The notes: generated by a model from the sequence alone, not told the origin. 64,000 bases of DNA from Miniphocaeibacter massiliensis (GCF_900232905.1 NZ_OCTQ01000004.1:62001-126000), one strand, 5' to 3'; shown: positions 44,077 to 54,409, numbered from the stretch's first letter. Translations and numbers: made by a program.

Positions 44077-44110
44077 AAAACATCTACTTGTAAAGTAGAT
44101 GTTTTATTTT
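44077..44110. terminator. Shared bidirectional terminator
   Basis: Thirteen-base arms (AAAACATCTACTT and complement) with a three-base loop, then ATTTT. It overlaps the end of the convergent ANT(6)-like gene. Confidence 0.88.
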
Positions 44111-44955
44111 GTGTACATATTCCATATGTCTCTTAAATATTTTACTATTTCTCTATCTGCTTCTTTAGGATACTCATAATCTAACATTTCGCCTACGAAT
44201 AAACCTTCTTTTCTAAACAACATACATGCATTAAACAACTCTGACCACATTCTATCTCTATCTGGTGATGGATATGTTTCTAACAATTTTACATAATGTT
44301 CATTGTCTAAGTAAGTCTTTAAATATTCAAAATTAGAACCTATATTTACCCTAAAATCATAATTACATCCAATATAATATGATGTCATTTCCTGTAACCT
44401 TATTCTAAGTTCATCGTATATATTTATGGCATATACTATTTGTCCTCTAAAAAGTCCCTTTGCAACTTTTAACGCTGCTATAAAAAATTCATTACAGCAA
44501 GCTGTAAACTCTCTATTTGTCGGTTTTAATTGACGATATTTTATATCTGTAATAGTAGCATTACCTGCCAAAATTCCTTCCTTGTCTATGTGAATTTTAC
44601 AAAGACTGTCCACATCAATATATTCTTGACAAGCTCTATATTCCATAAATGTTATATCTAATCTTGTTATATCTTCCAAAATAGCTTTATATCTTATTAA
44701 ATTTTCAAATTGAAAATTTAACATTGACAACCCATCTTGTTTTTGTAATATTAAATTATTTTCCAAAACTTCTTGAAGTGCTGTTAAAAGCTCTATCTCT
44801 TCTAACTTATCTACCCCTATTATAAGTTTAAATGCTGTTAAGTCGTCTTGTATTGCTGCTGTATTAGTTCTTTCCCCCGTTTCAAGAAGGCAACGCATAT
44901 GTTTATTATCATATACTATTTTCATCATTGTACTTAAAATATTATCTCTGTTCAC
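44104..44955 (-). CDS. Aminoglycoside 6-adenylyltransferase-like protein, catalytic motif altered
   Basis: The C-terminal 150 residues match the ANT(6)/AadK family well: FTACCNEFFIAALKVAKGL, YDFRVNIGS, MWSELFNACMLFRKEG and YEYPKEADREIVKYLRDI. In active enzymes the N-terminus has a GSR motif and an Asp-x-Asp nucleotidyltransferase pair. Here the aligned positions read GER and DDLTAF, so the metal-binding pair seems lost. GTG at 44955 (283 residues) has AAGGTGA five bases upstream and fits the family N-terminus. It overlaps the Nudix gene by 14 bases. It may be inactive against aminoglycosides. Confidence 0.72.
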   Translation of the reverse strand: MNRDNILSTMMKIVYDNKHMRCLLETGERTNTAAIQDDLTAFKLIIGVDKLEEIELLTALQEVLENNLILQKQDGLSMLNFQFENLIRYKAILEDITRLDITFMEYRACQEYIDVDSLCKIHIDKEGILAGNATITDIKYRQLKPTNREFTACCNEFFIAALKVAKGLFRGQIVYAINIYDELRIRLQEMTSYYIGCNYDFRVNIGSNFEYLKTYLDNEHYVKLLETYPSPDRDRMWSELFNACMLFRKEGLFVGEMLDYEYPKEADREIVKYLRDIWNMYTK

Positions 44956-45559
44956 TACTTTCACCTTCACATATATCTATAAATTTTGAAATAATTTTAG
45001 CTGTTAACCCCCATATTAACGGGTTAGTTTTCTCATAAAAATACGTTGTACTCTTAATCTTTTTAAGTTTATAATTCTTTCCATTTGGAATTAGCTCAAA
45101 TGGAAAACTTTCTTTAATTTCATTGTTTAAACCATTTTTATATATTTTAGGCTTATTTTCTATGAAATAACTTATTGGATATGTGAAAACATATTCCACT
45201 TCTTCATTGTTCAAAAATTCTTCTACTCTAAATTCTTGTATTCTTCCTATAAAAATATTTATAACTCTATCTTTAAAATCATAAATAGAATCTATTTCTC
45301 CAATAATATGTATGTCTGACTCTCTTATTTGGAGTTCTTCAGATGCCTCTCTTCTAGCTGCATTTAAAGGACTTTCTCCTGGTTCAATCATACCTCCTGG
45401 TAAAGAAACTTCTCCTGGTTGAGAAATTCTCATACCTCTTTTTTCAAATATGATATGTTGTTCTCCTTTTATTTCTGTTAAAAGTATAAGAACACTATAT
45501 TGATTTTTAAACCCCAACAATTTAGTTTTATTCTTTTGAAATACCTTTTCTAAATCCAT
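44942..45559 (-). CDS. Nudix hydrolase, CoA pyrophosphatase type
   Basis: The 205-residue protein has the full Nudix box in GGMIEPGESPLNAARREASEEL, preceded by QPGEVSLPGG, the UPF0035-type signature of CoA diphosphatases. It likely cleaves CoA or oxidised CoA to phosphopantetheine and ADP. AGGTG precedes ATG. It overlaps the ANT(6)-like gene downstream by 14 bases, so the two are translated together, although their relation is not obvious. Confidence 0.87.
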   Translation of the reverse strand: MDLEKVFQKNKTKLLGFKNQYSVLILLTEIKGEQHIIFEKRGMRISQPGEVSLPGGMIEPGESPLNAARREASEELQIRESDIHIIGEIDSIYDFKDRVINIFIGRIQEFRVEEFLNNEEVEYVFTYPISYFIENKPKIYKNGLNNEIKESFPFELIPNGKNYKLKKIKSTTYFYEKTNPLIWGLTAKIISKFIDICEGESSEQR

Positions 45560-45633
45560 AGTTTCACCTATATCTATTTTAATTTAAATATACAAGTTAA
45601 GCAAATAATTAAATATTTTATACAAACTAATAA

Positions 45634-45675
45634 AATATACAATAAGCTCTATTATTTTAGAGCCTATTGTATATT
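45634..45675 (-). terminator. Terminator of dnaJ-clpB
   Basis: On the minus strand ATATACAATA-GCTCT pairs with AGAGC-TATTGTATAT (one mismatch), followed by TTTATT. It begins just after the clpB stop. Confidence 0.82.
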
Positions 45676-45681
45676 TTTTGT

Positions 45682-48264
45682 TTACTTAACGTATAATTTT
45701 AAATTTCCATTTTCAACTGAAATTATTACATTGTCTTTATCTTGAACTTCACCTTTTAACAACATTCTTCCAAGCTCAGTTTCAACGTATTTTTGTAAAA
45801 ATCTTTTTACTGGTCTTGCACCATATTGAACATTGTATGCTCTTGCCATTATTAATTCTTTAGCTGCTTTATCTACAGTTATTGTTATTTGTCTGTCTTT
45901 AAGTCTATTTTCAATGTCAGAAATATTATGATCTACTATTTTGTAAATTTCGTCTTCTGCCAATGGTTTAAACATTACTATATCGTCAATTCTATTTAAA
46001 AACTCTGGTCTAAATGTTACTTTCATTTGATTCATAACATTTTCTCTAGCTTCTTCTTCTATTTCTCCATTACTTCCTATACCATCAATTAAATATGAAG
46101 ACCCAATGTTAGATGTCATTATAATTATGGTGTTTTTAAAATCTACTGTTCTACCTTGGTTATCTGTAAGTCTTCCATCATCTAATACTTGTAATAGTAT
46201 ATTAAATACATCTGGATGTGCTTTTTCAATTTCGTCAAACAATACTACTGAATATGGTTTTCTTCTAACAGCTTCTGTTAATTGTCCACCTTCTTCATAG
46301 CCAACATATCCTGGAGGAGAACCTACAAGTCTTGAAACTGAATGTTTTTCCATATACTCGGACATATCTATTCTAACTAAATTCTTTTCATCGTCAAACA
46401 TTGCTTCTGTCAAAGCTTTTGCAAGTTCTGTTTTACCTACACCAGTTGGTCCCAAGAATATAAATGAACCTATTGGTTTATTAAATGACGCTATACCTGA
46501 TCTTGATCTTATTATAGCCTCTGTTACAGCTTCAACAGCTTCATCTTGTCCTATAACTCTTTGGTGAAGAACATCATCCATGTTTAAGATTTTATCTCTT
46601 TCAGTTTCTACCAATTTATTAACTGGAATTCCTGTCCATTTAGAAACAACTTCTGCTATTTCTTCTTCTGTAACTTCTTCTTTTAACATAGACTCATCTT
46701 CTTTGTTTTTAGCTGTAAGTTCAGCAAGCTTAGTTTCTAATTCAACAAGTCTTCCATATTTAAGTTGTGAAAGTTTTTCAAAATCATATTTTCTTTCAGC
46801 ATCGTCCATTTGAATTCTAACATTGTCTATTTCTTCTTTTAAATCTTTAACTTCGTCTATGCTCTCTTTTTGACTTCTCCATTTTTCGTAGTTTGCATCA
46901 TATTCATTTCTTAAATCTTGAAGTTCTTTTTCTAAATCCTCAAGTCTTTTTTTACTTAAATCATCTTCTTCTCTTTTAAGAGCTGCCCTTTCAATTTCAA
47001 GTTGAAGTATTCTTCTATTTTGTTCATCTAATTCTGCTGGCATAGAATCTATTTCAGTTCTAACCATAGCAGAAGCTTCGTCCATTAAATCAATTGCTTT
47101 GTCTGGTAAAAATCTGTCTGATATATATCTGTCTGACATAGTTGCACAAGCTATTACTGCATTATCAGATATTCTAATACCATGATGAATTTCATATTTT
47201 TCTTTTATACCTCTTAGTATAGAAATTGTATCTTCAACAGTTGGCTCTGAAACTAAAACTTTTTGGAATCTTCTTTCAAGTGCTCCATCTTTTTCAATAT
47301 ACTGTCTATATTCATCTAAAGTAGTTGCACCTATAGTTTGAATTTCTCCCCTAGCAAGCATAGGTTTTAACATATTTGATGCATCCATTGCACCATCTGT
47401 TTTACCAGCTCCCACTAAAGTATGAATTTCATCTATAAATAGAATAATTTCTCCATTTGAGTCTGTAATTTCTTTTAGAACTGCTTTTAGTCTCTCTTCA
47501 AATTGACCTCTATATTTTGCACCAGCTATTAAAGAACCCAAGTCTAAAGCAAATATTGTCTTATCTCTTAAAGTTTCTGGTACGTCATTATTTACAATTC
47601 TTTGAGCCAAACCTTCAACTATTGCTGTTTTACCTACACCAGGTTCCCCTATTAGCACAGGATTGTTTTTTGTTCTTCTAGAAAGTATTCTTATGCTATT
47701 TCTTATTTCATCATCTCTACCTATAACAGGGTCAATAGCTCCTTTTCTAGCTTCAGCTGTTAAATCTCTTCCATATTTTTCTAAAGCATCCATAGAACTT
47801 TCTGGGTCGTCTGAATCTACTTTAGAATTTCCCCTAATAGTTTTTAAATTGTTTTTAAAATCTTTTATACCTATATTAAATCTCTTTATTATTTCTGTAC
47901 TTGGAATTCTTTTTTCTTCCAACAATGCCATATAAATATGTTCTACTGAAATAAAGCTATCTCCCATAGATTTAGATTCGTCTTCTGCTTTTAACAAAAT
48001 TCTTTGAAAAATAGTTGACGGATAAATATTCGAACCGCTATCCTGTCTCGGTAATTTGTCTAATTCATTAGTTAATGCAGTTGTATAAGCATTAATATCT
48101 ATATTCATTTTATTTAAAACTCTTTGTATAACACCTTCTGTATCAGCTACCAAAGTATAATGTAAGTGAATATCACTCACTTCAGGATTACCATTTTTTA
48201 TAGCTATATTTTGTGCCTCTTGTATTGCTTCAACAGATTTTTGTGTAAATTTATTTAAGTCCAT
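45682..48264 (-). CDS. clpB: ATP-dependent disaggregase ClpB
   Basis: The 860-residue protein has the ClpN repeat domain, AAA domain 1 with [13 protein letters not shown], the long M-domain coiled coil (about 410-525) that distinguishes ClpB from ClpC, and AAA domain 2 with [14 protein letters not shown] and [12 protein letters not shown]. It refolds aggregated proteins with DnaK and DnaJ. GGAGGG precedes ATG. It lies 14 bases after the J-protein gene and shares its CtsR-like controlled promoter. Confidence 0.96.
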   Translation of the reverse strand: MDLNKFTQKSVEAIQEAQNIAIKNGNPEVSDIHLHYTLVADTEGVIQRVLNKMNIDINAYTTALTNELDKLPRQDSGSNIYPSTIFQRILLKAEDESKSMGDSFISVEHIYMALLEEKRIPSTEIIKRFNIGIKDFKNNLKTIRGNSKVDSDDPESSMDALEKYGRDLTAEARKGAIDPVIGRDDEIRNSIRILSRRTKNNPVLIGEPGVGKTAIVEGLAQRIVNNDVPETLRDKTIFALDLGSLIAGAKYRGQFEERLKAVLKEITDSNGEIILFIDEIHTLVGAGKTDGAMDASNMLKPMLARGEIQTIGATTLDEYRQYIEKDGALERRFQKVLVSEPTVEDTISILRGIKEKYEIHHGIRISDNAVIACATMSDRYISDRFLPDKAIDLMDEASAMVRTEIDSMPAELDEQNRRILQLEIERAALKREEDDLSKKRLEDLEKELQDLRNEYDANYEKWRSQKESIDEVKDLKEEIDNVRIQMDDAERKYDFEKLSQLKYGRLVELETKLAELTAKNKEDESMLKEEVTEEEIAEVVSKWTGIPVNKLVETERDKILNMDDVLHQRVIGQDEAVEAVTEAIIRSRSGIASFNKPIGSFIFLGPTGVGKTELAKALTEAMFDDEKNLVRIDMSEYMEKHSVSRLVGSPPGYVGYEEGGQLTEAVRRKPYSVVLFDEIEKAHPDVFNILLQVLDDGRLTDNQGRTVDFKNTIIIMTSNIGSSYLIDGIGSNGEIEEEARENVMNQMKVTFRPEFLNRIDDIVMFKPLAEDEIYKIVDHNISDIENRLKDRQITITVDKAAKELIMARAYNVQYGARPVKRFLQKYVETELGRMLLKGEVQDKDNVIISVENGNLKLYVK

Positions 48265-48278
48265 ATGTTACGCCCTCC

Positions 48279-49214
48279 TTACATAGTAGCTTTTAATTCT
48301 TCATATAACTCTAATTGTTTCTTACTTAATTTTTCAGGATTTTTAATTTTAATTTCTAAATATAAATCTCCCTTATTTCCTTTCATATCCCTAAATCCTT
48401 TATTTGAAAGTCTTATTTTCTTTCCAGTTTGAATTCCTTTAGGAATATTTACTTTAATTTTACCTTCAAGTGTATCTACTACTGTCTTATCTCCCAATGC
48501 TGCAGTCCAAGGATAAACATCAACTTCTTTTATGATATTTAAGCCATCAAGTCTATTTTTTTGGTCTATAACATTTATTTTTATATAAATGTCACCATCT
48601 AAACCAATTTTTTCTCCCTTTGTTTTAATTTTCTTGCCTGGTAAAATCCCCTTAGGTATCTTTACATCTAAAGTTTTACTTTCACCGTTAACATTTAAAT
48701 TTAAAACTTTTTTTGCACCTTCATAAGCTTCTTTTAAACTAATTGAAATTTCTGTATCATATTTTTGTCTTTGAGGTTTACTTCTTCCTCCAAATCCAGA
48801 GAAAATATCCCTTTGACTTCTACTAGAAGAACTTGAACCACCAAATCCTCCTCCACCGAAGAACATATTGAAGAAATCTGAAAATCCTCCCCCATCTCCT
48901 GAAGATGTATAAGTGTATGAACTTCCATTTCCTCCAAATCCAGAGAAATCATAACCATACTGTGAAGGGTCAAAATTTTGTCCACCAGCAAAATCGTAGT
49001 TTGAACCAAACTGATCGTACTTTTGTCTTTTATCTTTATCTCCAAGCACTTCATATGCTTCATTTATCTCTTTTAATTTTTCAGCAGCCTTTTCATCCCC
49101 TGAATTTAAATCTGGATGATATTTTTTAGCTAACTTTCTATATGATTTTTTTATCTCATCAGCCGAAGCTGTTTTTTCAACACCAAGCGTTTTATAATAA
49201 TCTTTATACTCCAT
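48279..49214 (-). CDS. DnaJ/CbpA-type J-domain co-chaperone (no zinc finger)
   Basis: The 311-residue protein has an N-terminal J domain with HPD at 33-35, a Gly/Phe/Ser-rich linker (about 70-150) and the two C-terminal beta domains of class B J-proteins. The CxxCxGxG zinc repeats of canonical DnaJ are absent, so it is CbpA-like. It delivers clients to DnaK and the ClpB encoded next. AGGAGG precedes ATG. Its promoter at 49333-49361 carries a CtsR-like repeat. Confidence 0.92.
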   Translation of the reverse strand: MEYKDYYKTLGVEKTASADEIKKSYRKLAKKYHPDLNSGDEKAAEKLKEINEAYEVLGDKDKRQKYDQFGSNYDFAGGQNFDPSQYGYDFSGFGGNGSSYTYTSSGDGGGFSDFFNMFFGGGGFGGSSSSSRSQRDIFSGFGGRSKPQRQKYDTEISISLKEAYEGAKKVLNLNVNGESKTLDVKIPKGILPGKKIKTKGEKIGLDGDIYIKINVIDQKNRLDGLNIIKEVDVYPWTAALGDKTVVDTLEGKIKVNIPKGIQTGKKIRLSNKGFRDMKGNKGDLYLEIKIKNPEKLSKKQLELYEELKATM

Positions 49215-49307
49215 AATTTCCTCCTGACAAAAAAATTGTGTAAACGGAATTAGATTTAAACATTATATTAATACCCAAATCCTTTTACATAATTCTAAAA
49301 AGTATTC

Positions 49308-49324
49308 TTTGACTTACTTTGACT
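49308..49324 (-). promoter_or_regulatory. CtsR-like operator of dnaJ-clpB
   Basis: On the minus strand the heptad AGTCAAA is repeated with a three-base spacer (AGTCAAA-GTA-AGTCAAA), differing from the CtsR consensus heptad GGTCAAA at one base per copy. It covers the predicted transcription start, ideal for repression released by heat. Confidence 0.75.
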
Positions 49325-49332
49325 TTAAGTAT

Positions 49333-49361
49333 ATTATACTATCTTTTTAGGTAGTTTACAA
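49333..49361 (-). promoter_or_regulatory. Promoter of dnaJ-clpB
   Basis: On the minus strand TTGTAA (49356-49361), 17 bases, then TATAAT (49333-49338), directly upstream of the CtsR-like box. Confidence 0.78.
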
Positions 49362-49415
49362 TAGTTTTTTCAAAAAATATTACAAATTTTTAATAATTCT
49401 CATAATTAAAAAGAT

Positions 49416-50132
49416 TTATATTATTACCTCTTTTTTTTCATAGTATGTTTTTAGATTTGTCATACTTGTTGCTTTCCATTTATTATTATCAGTTTCATCT
49501 ATTTCAAAAGTATAATCTGCTGTTTGAGCGATATTTATATTGTTTCCATTTTCATATGTAATATTGTATACTTCAAAAGCTTCTATTTCTGATATTTTAT
49601 CATCTAATGTCTTTATGTTCATTATTATATTTATTGACTCTATATCTTTAAATTTATCTTGTATATAATCTTTTTGTAACTTATATAACTCACTATCTAC
49701 AACAATACCTTTTTGCAAATCTTCTACTTTTCCAGATACTTTAGCTTTGCAATAAGCATTTATGTAGTCTTCTACTCCTTGTTCTATCTTATCTCTGTCT
49801 TTACTTTTCTGGTCTCCTGTATAATTATAATGTATAACTCCACTATTCTCTGACACATTAACTCTCCCATCTCCAGATAATAAATTTTCTAAATTTTTAT
49901 TTTTAGTTTCATTTTCTATTATATCTTCGTTATATTCATTAATTTTAATTTTTGTTATTTCTTTCTTATATTCACTTATCTTAGTTTCATTTTTTGTTAT
50001 TTCACTTTTGTATTTATCTATCTTAGTTTGATAGTTATTAAATGTAAATACCAAACCACTTGTAAATAATATTCCTATTAACCATTTGAGAATTTTACAT
50101 ATCTTATTCTCTTTTTTATTTTCATTCGCCAC
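49416..50132 (-). CDS. Membrane-anchored coiled-coil protein with extracellular globular domain
   Basis: The 238-residue protein has a short charged start, one membrane segment at about 13-32, then a coiled coil of repeating K/E/I residues (about 35-80) and a C-terminal domain. That domain (VEDYINAYCKAKVSG to the end) resembles NTF2-like folds found outside the membrane in TcaA-type proteins. The start is GTG because no in-frame ATG exists; the ribosome site is weak. It is alone between the chaperone operon and the ABC exporter. The function is unknown. Confidence 0.7.
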   Translation of the reverse strand: MANENKKENKICKILKWLIGILFTSGLVFTFNNYQTKIDKYKSEITKNETKISEYKKEITKIKINEYNEDIIENETKNKNLENLLSGDGRVNVSENSGVIHYNYTGDQKSKDRDKIEQGVEDYINAYCKAKVSGKVEDLQKGIVVDSELYKLQKDYIQDKFKDIESINIIMNIKTLDDKISEIEAFEVYNITYENGNNINIAQTADYTFEIDETDNNKWKATSMTNLKTYYEKKEVII

Positions 50133-50295
50133 TCTTTTTTCTCATTTGTTTTATATAATATTTTTTATGATTATATATGTTGTAGCAATATTTATTTAAT
50201 TTTACCATATTCTTTGTTTAATATCTTTTGTTTTTTAATTATTGATTGTATATATTTACAAATACTATAACTACCTTATACAAATAATGATAAAT

Positions 50296-50323
50296 AAAAA
50301 AGAGACTATTCCTAGTCTCTTTA
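50296..50323 (-). terminator. Terminator of the marR-ABC exporter operon
   Basis: On the minus strand AAAGAGACTA pairs with TAGTCTCTTT around GGAA, followed by a run of T. It overlaps the stop of the second exporter gene. Confidence 0.88.
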
Positions 50324-52177
50324 TTCTAACTCTAAAGCCCCTGTATATAGTTGATAATATGTTCCATGTTCTTTTATTAAATCTTTGTGGTCTCCTCTTT
50401 CTATTATGTTACCGTGGTCTAATACCATTATTGCATTTGAGTTTCTTATTGTAGATAGTCTATGGGCTATTACAAATACTGTTCTTCCTATCATTAAACT
50501 GTCCATTCCAGCTTGAACTAGAGCTTCTGTCCTAGTGTCTATACTGGAAGTTGCTTCGTCTAGTATTAATACTGGAGGGTCTGCAACCGCCGCTCTAGCA
50601 ATTGAAAGTAATTGTTTTTGTCCTTGAGAAAGTTCTTCTCCATTGTTGGTTAATAATGTGTCATATCCTTCTGGTAACAATTTTATAAAACTGTCTGCAT
50701 TTGCAAGTTTAGCCGCCATTATTACTTCTTCATCTGTTGCGTCTAACCTACCATAACGTATATTATCCATTATTGTTCCTGTAAATAAGTTTGTATCTTG
50801 TAACACCATTCCTAAAGATCTTCTCAAATCATATTTTTTGATATCTTTTATGTTTATTCCATCATACAGAATTTCTCCTTCTTGAATATCATAAAATCTA
50901 TTTATTAAATTTGTTATCGTTGTTTTTCCTGCTCCTGTTGAGCCTACAAATGCTATTTTTTGTCCTGGTTTTGCAAATAGACTTATATTATTTAGTATTG
51001 TTTTCTTACCGTCGTAACTAAATACTACGTCCTTAAATCTAACATCCCCCTTTAACTCAACATATCTTTGTATATTTTCTTTTTCTAATTTCCAAGCCCA
51101 TGTTCCTGTTCTTTCTTTTGTTTCTTCTATTTCTCCATTTTTAATCTTAGCTCTAACTAATGTAACTTTTCCTTCATCTACTTCAGGTGTTTCATCCATT
51201 ACAGCAAAAATTCTATTAGCTCCTGCTAAAGCCATTATTATAAAGTTTGCTTGATTTGACATTCTACCAAAAGGCATTGAAAAGCTTCTTGTTAATTGCA
51301 AGAATGATGCTATTACTCCTACTGTTACTGCACCTTTTCCTGTTATTACTAAAATACTACCTAAAAAAGCTGTTAGTACATATTGTAAAAACCCGATATT
51401 ATTTACTACAGGCATCATTATATTTGAATATCTATTTGCATTTGTAGATCTATGACAAAGTTTATCGTTTAATTCTTCAAAATTTTCTATTGTACTTTTT
51501 TCGTGATTAAATACTTTTACTACTTTTTGACCATTCATATATTCTTCTATAAATCCATTTACATGTGCTATATCTCTTTGTTGCATTACAAAGTATTTCC
51601 CACTTTTAGAAGTTATTTTCTTTGCTGTAAACACCATTATTACAACCATTACTACTGCTAATATAGACAACGGTACATTTAATATAAGCATTGCTGAAAA
51701 AGCTGATATTATGGTTACAAACGATGAGAAAACATCTGGTAAACTTTGAGTTATCATTTGTCTAAGTGTATCTACATCATTTGTATACAATGACATTAAA
51801 TCTCCATGTGTATGTTTGTCAAAATAATTTATAGGTAATGTTTGCATATGTTCAAAAAGTTCATCTCTAATCCTTTTTAAAACACCTTGCCCTACATTTA
51901 CCATTAACCTATTTGATACATAAGATGCCAACACACCCGTATAGTAAAGTGTCCCCATTAAGACTACGGTTTTAAACAGCTGCGAAAGGTCTGAATTTTG
52001 ATTTCCAATAAGCGGTGTTGCTATGTCGTCTATAATGTACATTATAAATAATGGACCTACTAAGTATGAAAGAGAGCTTATAATTACAGTTATTACCACT
52101 ATTATAGTCTGAATTTTATAAGTTCCTAATATATACTTAATTAGTCTTTTGGCTACTGACCAGCTACTATTGTTCAT
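50321..52177 (-). CDS. Heterodimeric ABC exporter, catalytically complete half
   Basis: The 618-residue protein has six membrane segments, then a nucleotide-binding domain with Walker A GSTGAGKTT, signature LSQGQKQ, Walker B ending LILDEATSSID with the catalytic Glu, and the H-loop IAHRLST. It has an extra 35-residue segment before the ATPase domain, as in BmrD/LmrD-like halves. It works with the other half encoded just upstream to export drugs or lipids. The genes overlap by 11 bases. AGGAGG precedes ATG. Confidence 0.92.
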   Translation of the reverse strand: MNNSSWSVAKRLIKYILGTYKIQTIIVVITVIISSLSYLVGPLFIMYIIDDIATPLIGNQNSDLSQLFKTVVLMGTLYYTGVLASYVSNRLMVNVGQGVLKRIRDELFEHMQTLPINYFDKHTHGDLMSLYTNDVDTLRQMITQSLPDVFSSFVTIISAFSAMLILNVPLSILAVVMVVIMVFTAKKITSKSGKYFVMQQRDIAHVNGFIEEYMNGQKVVKVFNHEKSTIENFEELNDKLCHRSTNANRYSNIMMPVVNNIGFLQYVLTAFLGSILVITGKGAVTVGVIASFLQLTRSFSMPFGRMSNQANFIIMALAGANRIFAVMDETPEVDEGKVTLVRAKIKNGEIEETKERTGTWAWKLEKENIQRYVELKGDVRFKDVVFSYDGKKTILNNISLFAKPGQKIAFVGSTGAGKTTITNLINRFYDIQEGEILYDGINIKDIKKYDLRRSLGMVLQDTNLFTGTIMDNIRYGRLDATDEEVIMAAKLANADSFIKLLPEGYDTLLTNNGEELSQGQKQLLSIARAAVADPPVLILDEATSSIDTRTEALVQAGMDSLMIGRTVFVIAHRLSTIRNSNAIMVLDHGNIIERGDHKDLIKEHGTYYQLYTGALELE

Positions 52178-53903
52178 CGAATAATCCTCCTTTCATCTGT
52201 GAGTTATAAACTTCTTGGTATATTTTACTAGTTTTCATTAATTCTTCTGGAGATCCTACTGCTACAATTTGTCCTTTATCTATTATAATAATTTTATCTG
52301 AATCTTCTATTGAGTTAATTCTTTGGGCTATTATTATTTTAGTTACATTTGGAATTTCTTCTTTAAATGCTCTTCTAATTGCTGCGTCTGTTTTTGTATC
52401 TACTGCTGAAGTAGAATCGTCAAGTATAAGAATTTTAGGACTTTTTAAAAGAGCTCTCGCTATACAAACTCTTTGCCTTTGTCCTCCTGAAAGATTTGTT
52501 CCTCCTTGGTCTAAAACCGTATCGTACTTATCTGGCAATGACATTATAAATTCATGTGCTTGAGCCAATTTACATGCGTGAATTATTTCATCATCTGTTG
52601 CATCTTTATTTCCCCATCTTAAGTTTTCTTTAATAGTTCCAGAAAAAAGTATATTTTTTTGTAATACCATTGCAACAGAATCTCTAAGTATTTTTAAGTC
52701 ATAATCTCTAACATCTTTTCCTGCTATTTTTATACTTCCATCTGTTACATCATAAAGTCTTGGTATAAGCTGTACCAAAGATGATTTTCCTGAACCAGTT
52801 CCTCCTATTATTCCCACAGTTTCTCCCGATTTTATATTTAAATTTATGTCTTTTAACGCAGATTTTTCTTTGTCTTTTATATAACTAAAGTAAACTTTGT
52901 CAAATATAATTTCCCCATTTTCTAATTCTTCAACAGGTTTTTCTATATTTCTTAAGTCAGGCTTAGTATTTAAAACTTCTGATATTCTCTCCATAGATGT
53001 TCTAGAAATTATTATATTTACTAGCACAAAAGAAAACATAACCAAACTATTTAATATTTGCCATGCATATGTTATTAAACTCATTAACTGTCCTGTTAAC
53101 ATATTTTCTGAAACTATCTGTTTTGCTCCTACGAAAGAAATAAATATAATTGCTGTAAATACAGAAAACTGAACTACCGGTCCATTTAATATAATTATTT
53201 TTTCAGCTTTTTTAAATAGTTTGAAAATTAGCATTGACATCTTGTCAAACTTTTTATTTTCTTCTTCTTCTCTTGCGAATGATTTTACAACTCTTATTCC
53301 TGAAACATTCTCTTGCACAACTCTATTTAAATTGTCATATTCATTAAATACTTTTTCAAATATTGGATGTACTTTAAAAATAATTACTAATAAAGCTACA
53401 GCTAATAAAGGTATCATTATAAAAAATATCATTGCAACTTCTGAATTTATTCTCATTGCCATAATTAATGAAAATACTAACATTAAAGGTGATCTAACTG
53501 CTGTTCTAATAATTAGCTGATATGCCGCTTGAATATTTGTAATATCTGTTGTTAATCTAGTTACTAGACCAGCTGTAGAAAAATCATCTAAATTTTTAAA
53601 AGAAAAACTTTGAATTTTCTTGAATATATCGAATCGTAAATTTTTTGCAAAACCAGCAGATGCATCTGCTGCTGCTCTTCCTGCTAATGTGCCTGCTATT
53701 AAAGAAAATATTGATGCTAATACTAAAATTAGACCTAATTTTGTAATATAATCCATATCATTTTTTCTAATACCTTTATCTATTAACCAGGCCATTAAAA
53801 ATGGCATTAAAACTTCAAATATTACTTCAATAGCCACAAATGCAGGGGCTTTAAAAGAAGCTACCTTATACTCTCTTACTGATTTTAAAATGTTCTTTAA
53901 CAT
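52167..53903 (-). CDS. Heterodimeric ABC exporter, degenerate-site half
   Basis: The 578-residue protein has six membrane segments and an ATPase domain with GGTGSGKSS, signature LSGGQRQR and Walker B LILDDSTSAVD. The residue after the Walker B Asp is Asp instead of Glu, and the switch region reads IAQRINS with Gln for His. Both changes mark the degenerate site of BmrC/LmrC-type halves, so this subunit must pair with the complete half downstream. Its start overlaps the MarR stop by seven bases. Confidence 0.92.
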   Translation of the reverse strand: MLKNILKSVREYKVASFKAPAFVAIEVIFEVLMPFLMAWLIDKGIRKNDMDYITKLGLILVLASIFSLIAGTLAGRAAADASAGFAKNLRFDIFKKIQSFSFKNLDDFSTAGLVTRLTTDITNIQAAYQLIIRTAVRSPLMLVFSLIMAMRINSEVAMIFFIMIPLLAVALLVIIFKVHPIFEKVFNEYDNLNRVVQENVSGIRVVKSFAREEEENKKFDKMSMLIFKLFKKAEKIIILNGPVVQFSVFTAIIFISFVGAKQIVSENMLTGQLMSLITYAWQILNSLVMFSFVLVNIIISRTSMERISEVLNTKPDLRNIEKPVEELENGEIIFDKVYFSYIKDKEKSALKDINLNIKSGETVGIIGGTGSGKSSLVQLIPRLYDVTDGSIKIAGKDVRDYDLKILRDSVAMVLQKNILFSGTIKENLRWGNKDATDDEIIHACKLAQAHEFIMSLPDKYDTVLDQGGTNLSGGQRQRVCIARALLKSPKILILDDSTSAVDTKTDAAIRRAFKEEIPNVTKIIIAQRINSIEDSDKIIIIDKGQIVAVGSPEELMKTSKIYQEVYNSQMKGGLFDEQ

Positions 53904-54349
53904 AGATCACCCTCCCCATATACCGAATCTATATTTTTATAAATATCACTTATCACCTCTGAAAAAATTTTCAATTTATCTCTATCTATCCCCTTAACCA
54001 ATAAACTTTCATATTCTTCTATTTCCAAATTAATTATTTTTTGTAATTCGATACCTTTTTTAGTCAATTTGATTTTTTTAGCTCTAGCATCTTCTTTGGA
54101 AATTTCTCTTGTAATTAATTCTCTTTCTTCCATTAATTGAACAATACCTGTTACTGTAGATCTTCTAAGCCTAAACTCTTCTTCTATTTTTTTTTGAAAA
54201 ACTTGATTATTATTTCCTTCTCTAACTATAAAATTAAGTACTCTTGCTTGAACGCCTGTTACTCCATGTTTTTCAGATACTATATCAAAACCCCATTTAA
54301 CCTTTTTTGACAATATATTTACTTTTTTACCATAATGTATAGTTTCCAT
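53897..54349 (-). CDS. MarR-family transcriptional regulator
   Basis: The 150-residue protein has the MarR winged helix: TGVQARVLNFIVRE, FRLRRSTVTGIVQLMEERELITRE, then the wing DARAKKIKLTKKG. It is first in an operon with the two ABC exporter halves and very likely represses it, responding to exported compounds. AAGGGG lies about seven bases before ATG. A consensus promoter and an inverted repeat sit just upstream, so autoregulation is likely. Confidence 0.92.
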   Translation of the reverse strand: METIHYGKKVNILSKKVKWGFDIVSEKHGVTGVQARVLNFIVREGNNNQVFQKKIEEEFRLRRSTVTGIVQLMEERELITREISKEDARAKKIKLTKKGIELQKIINLEIEEYESLLVKGIDRDKLKIFSEVISDIYKNIDSVYGEGDLC

Positions 54350-54363
54350 TTTCTCACCCCTTT

Positions 54364-54379
54364 TGTTAGGTTACTAACA
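54364..54379. promoter_or_regulatory. Inverted repeat, likely MarR operator
   Basis: TGTTAG and CTAACA flank a four-base centre, between the -10 box and the MarR start codon. The position is typical for MarR autorepression. Confidence 0.65.
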
Positions 54380-54380
54380 T

Positions 54381-54409
54381 ATTATATACATGTAGTTTCC
54401 CTTTGTCAA
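54381..54409 (-). promoter_or_regulatory. Consensus promoter of the marR-ABC operon
   Basis: On the minus strand TTGACA (54404-54409), 17 bases, then TATAAT (54381-54386). Both hexamers and the spacing are perfect for the housekeeping sigma factor. Confidence 0.9.
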
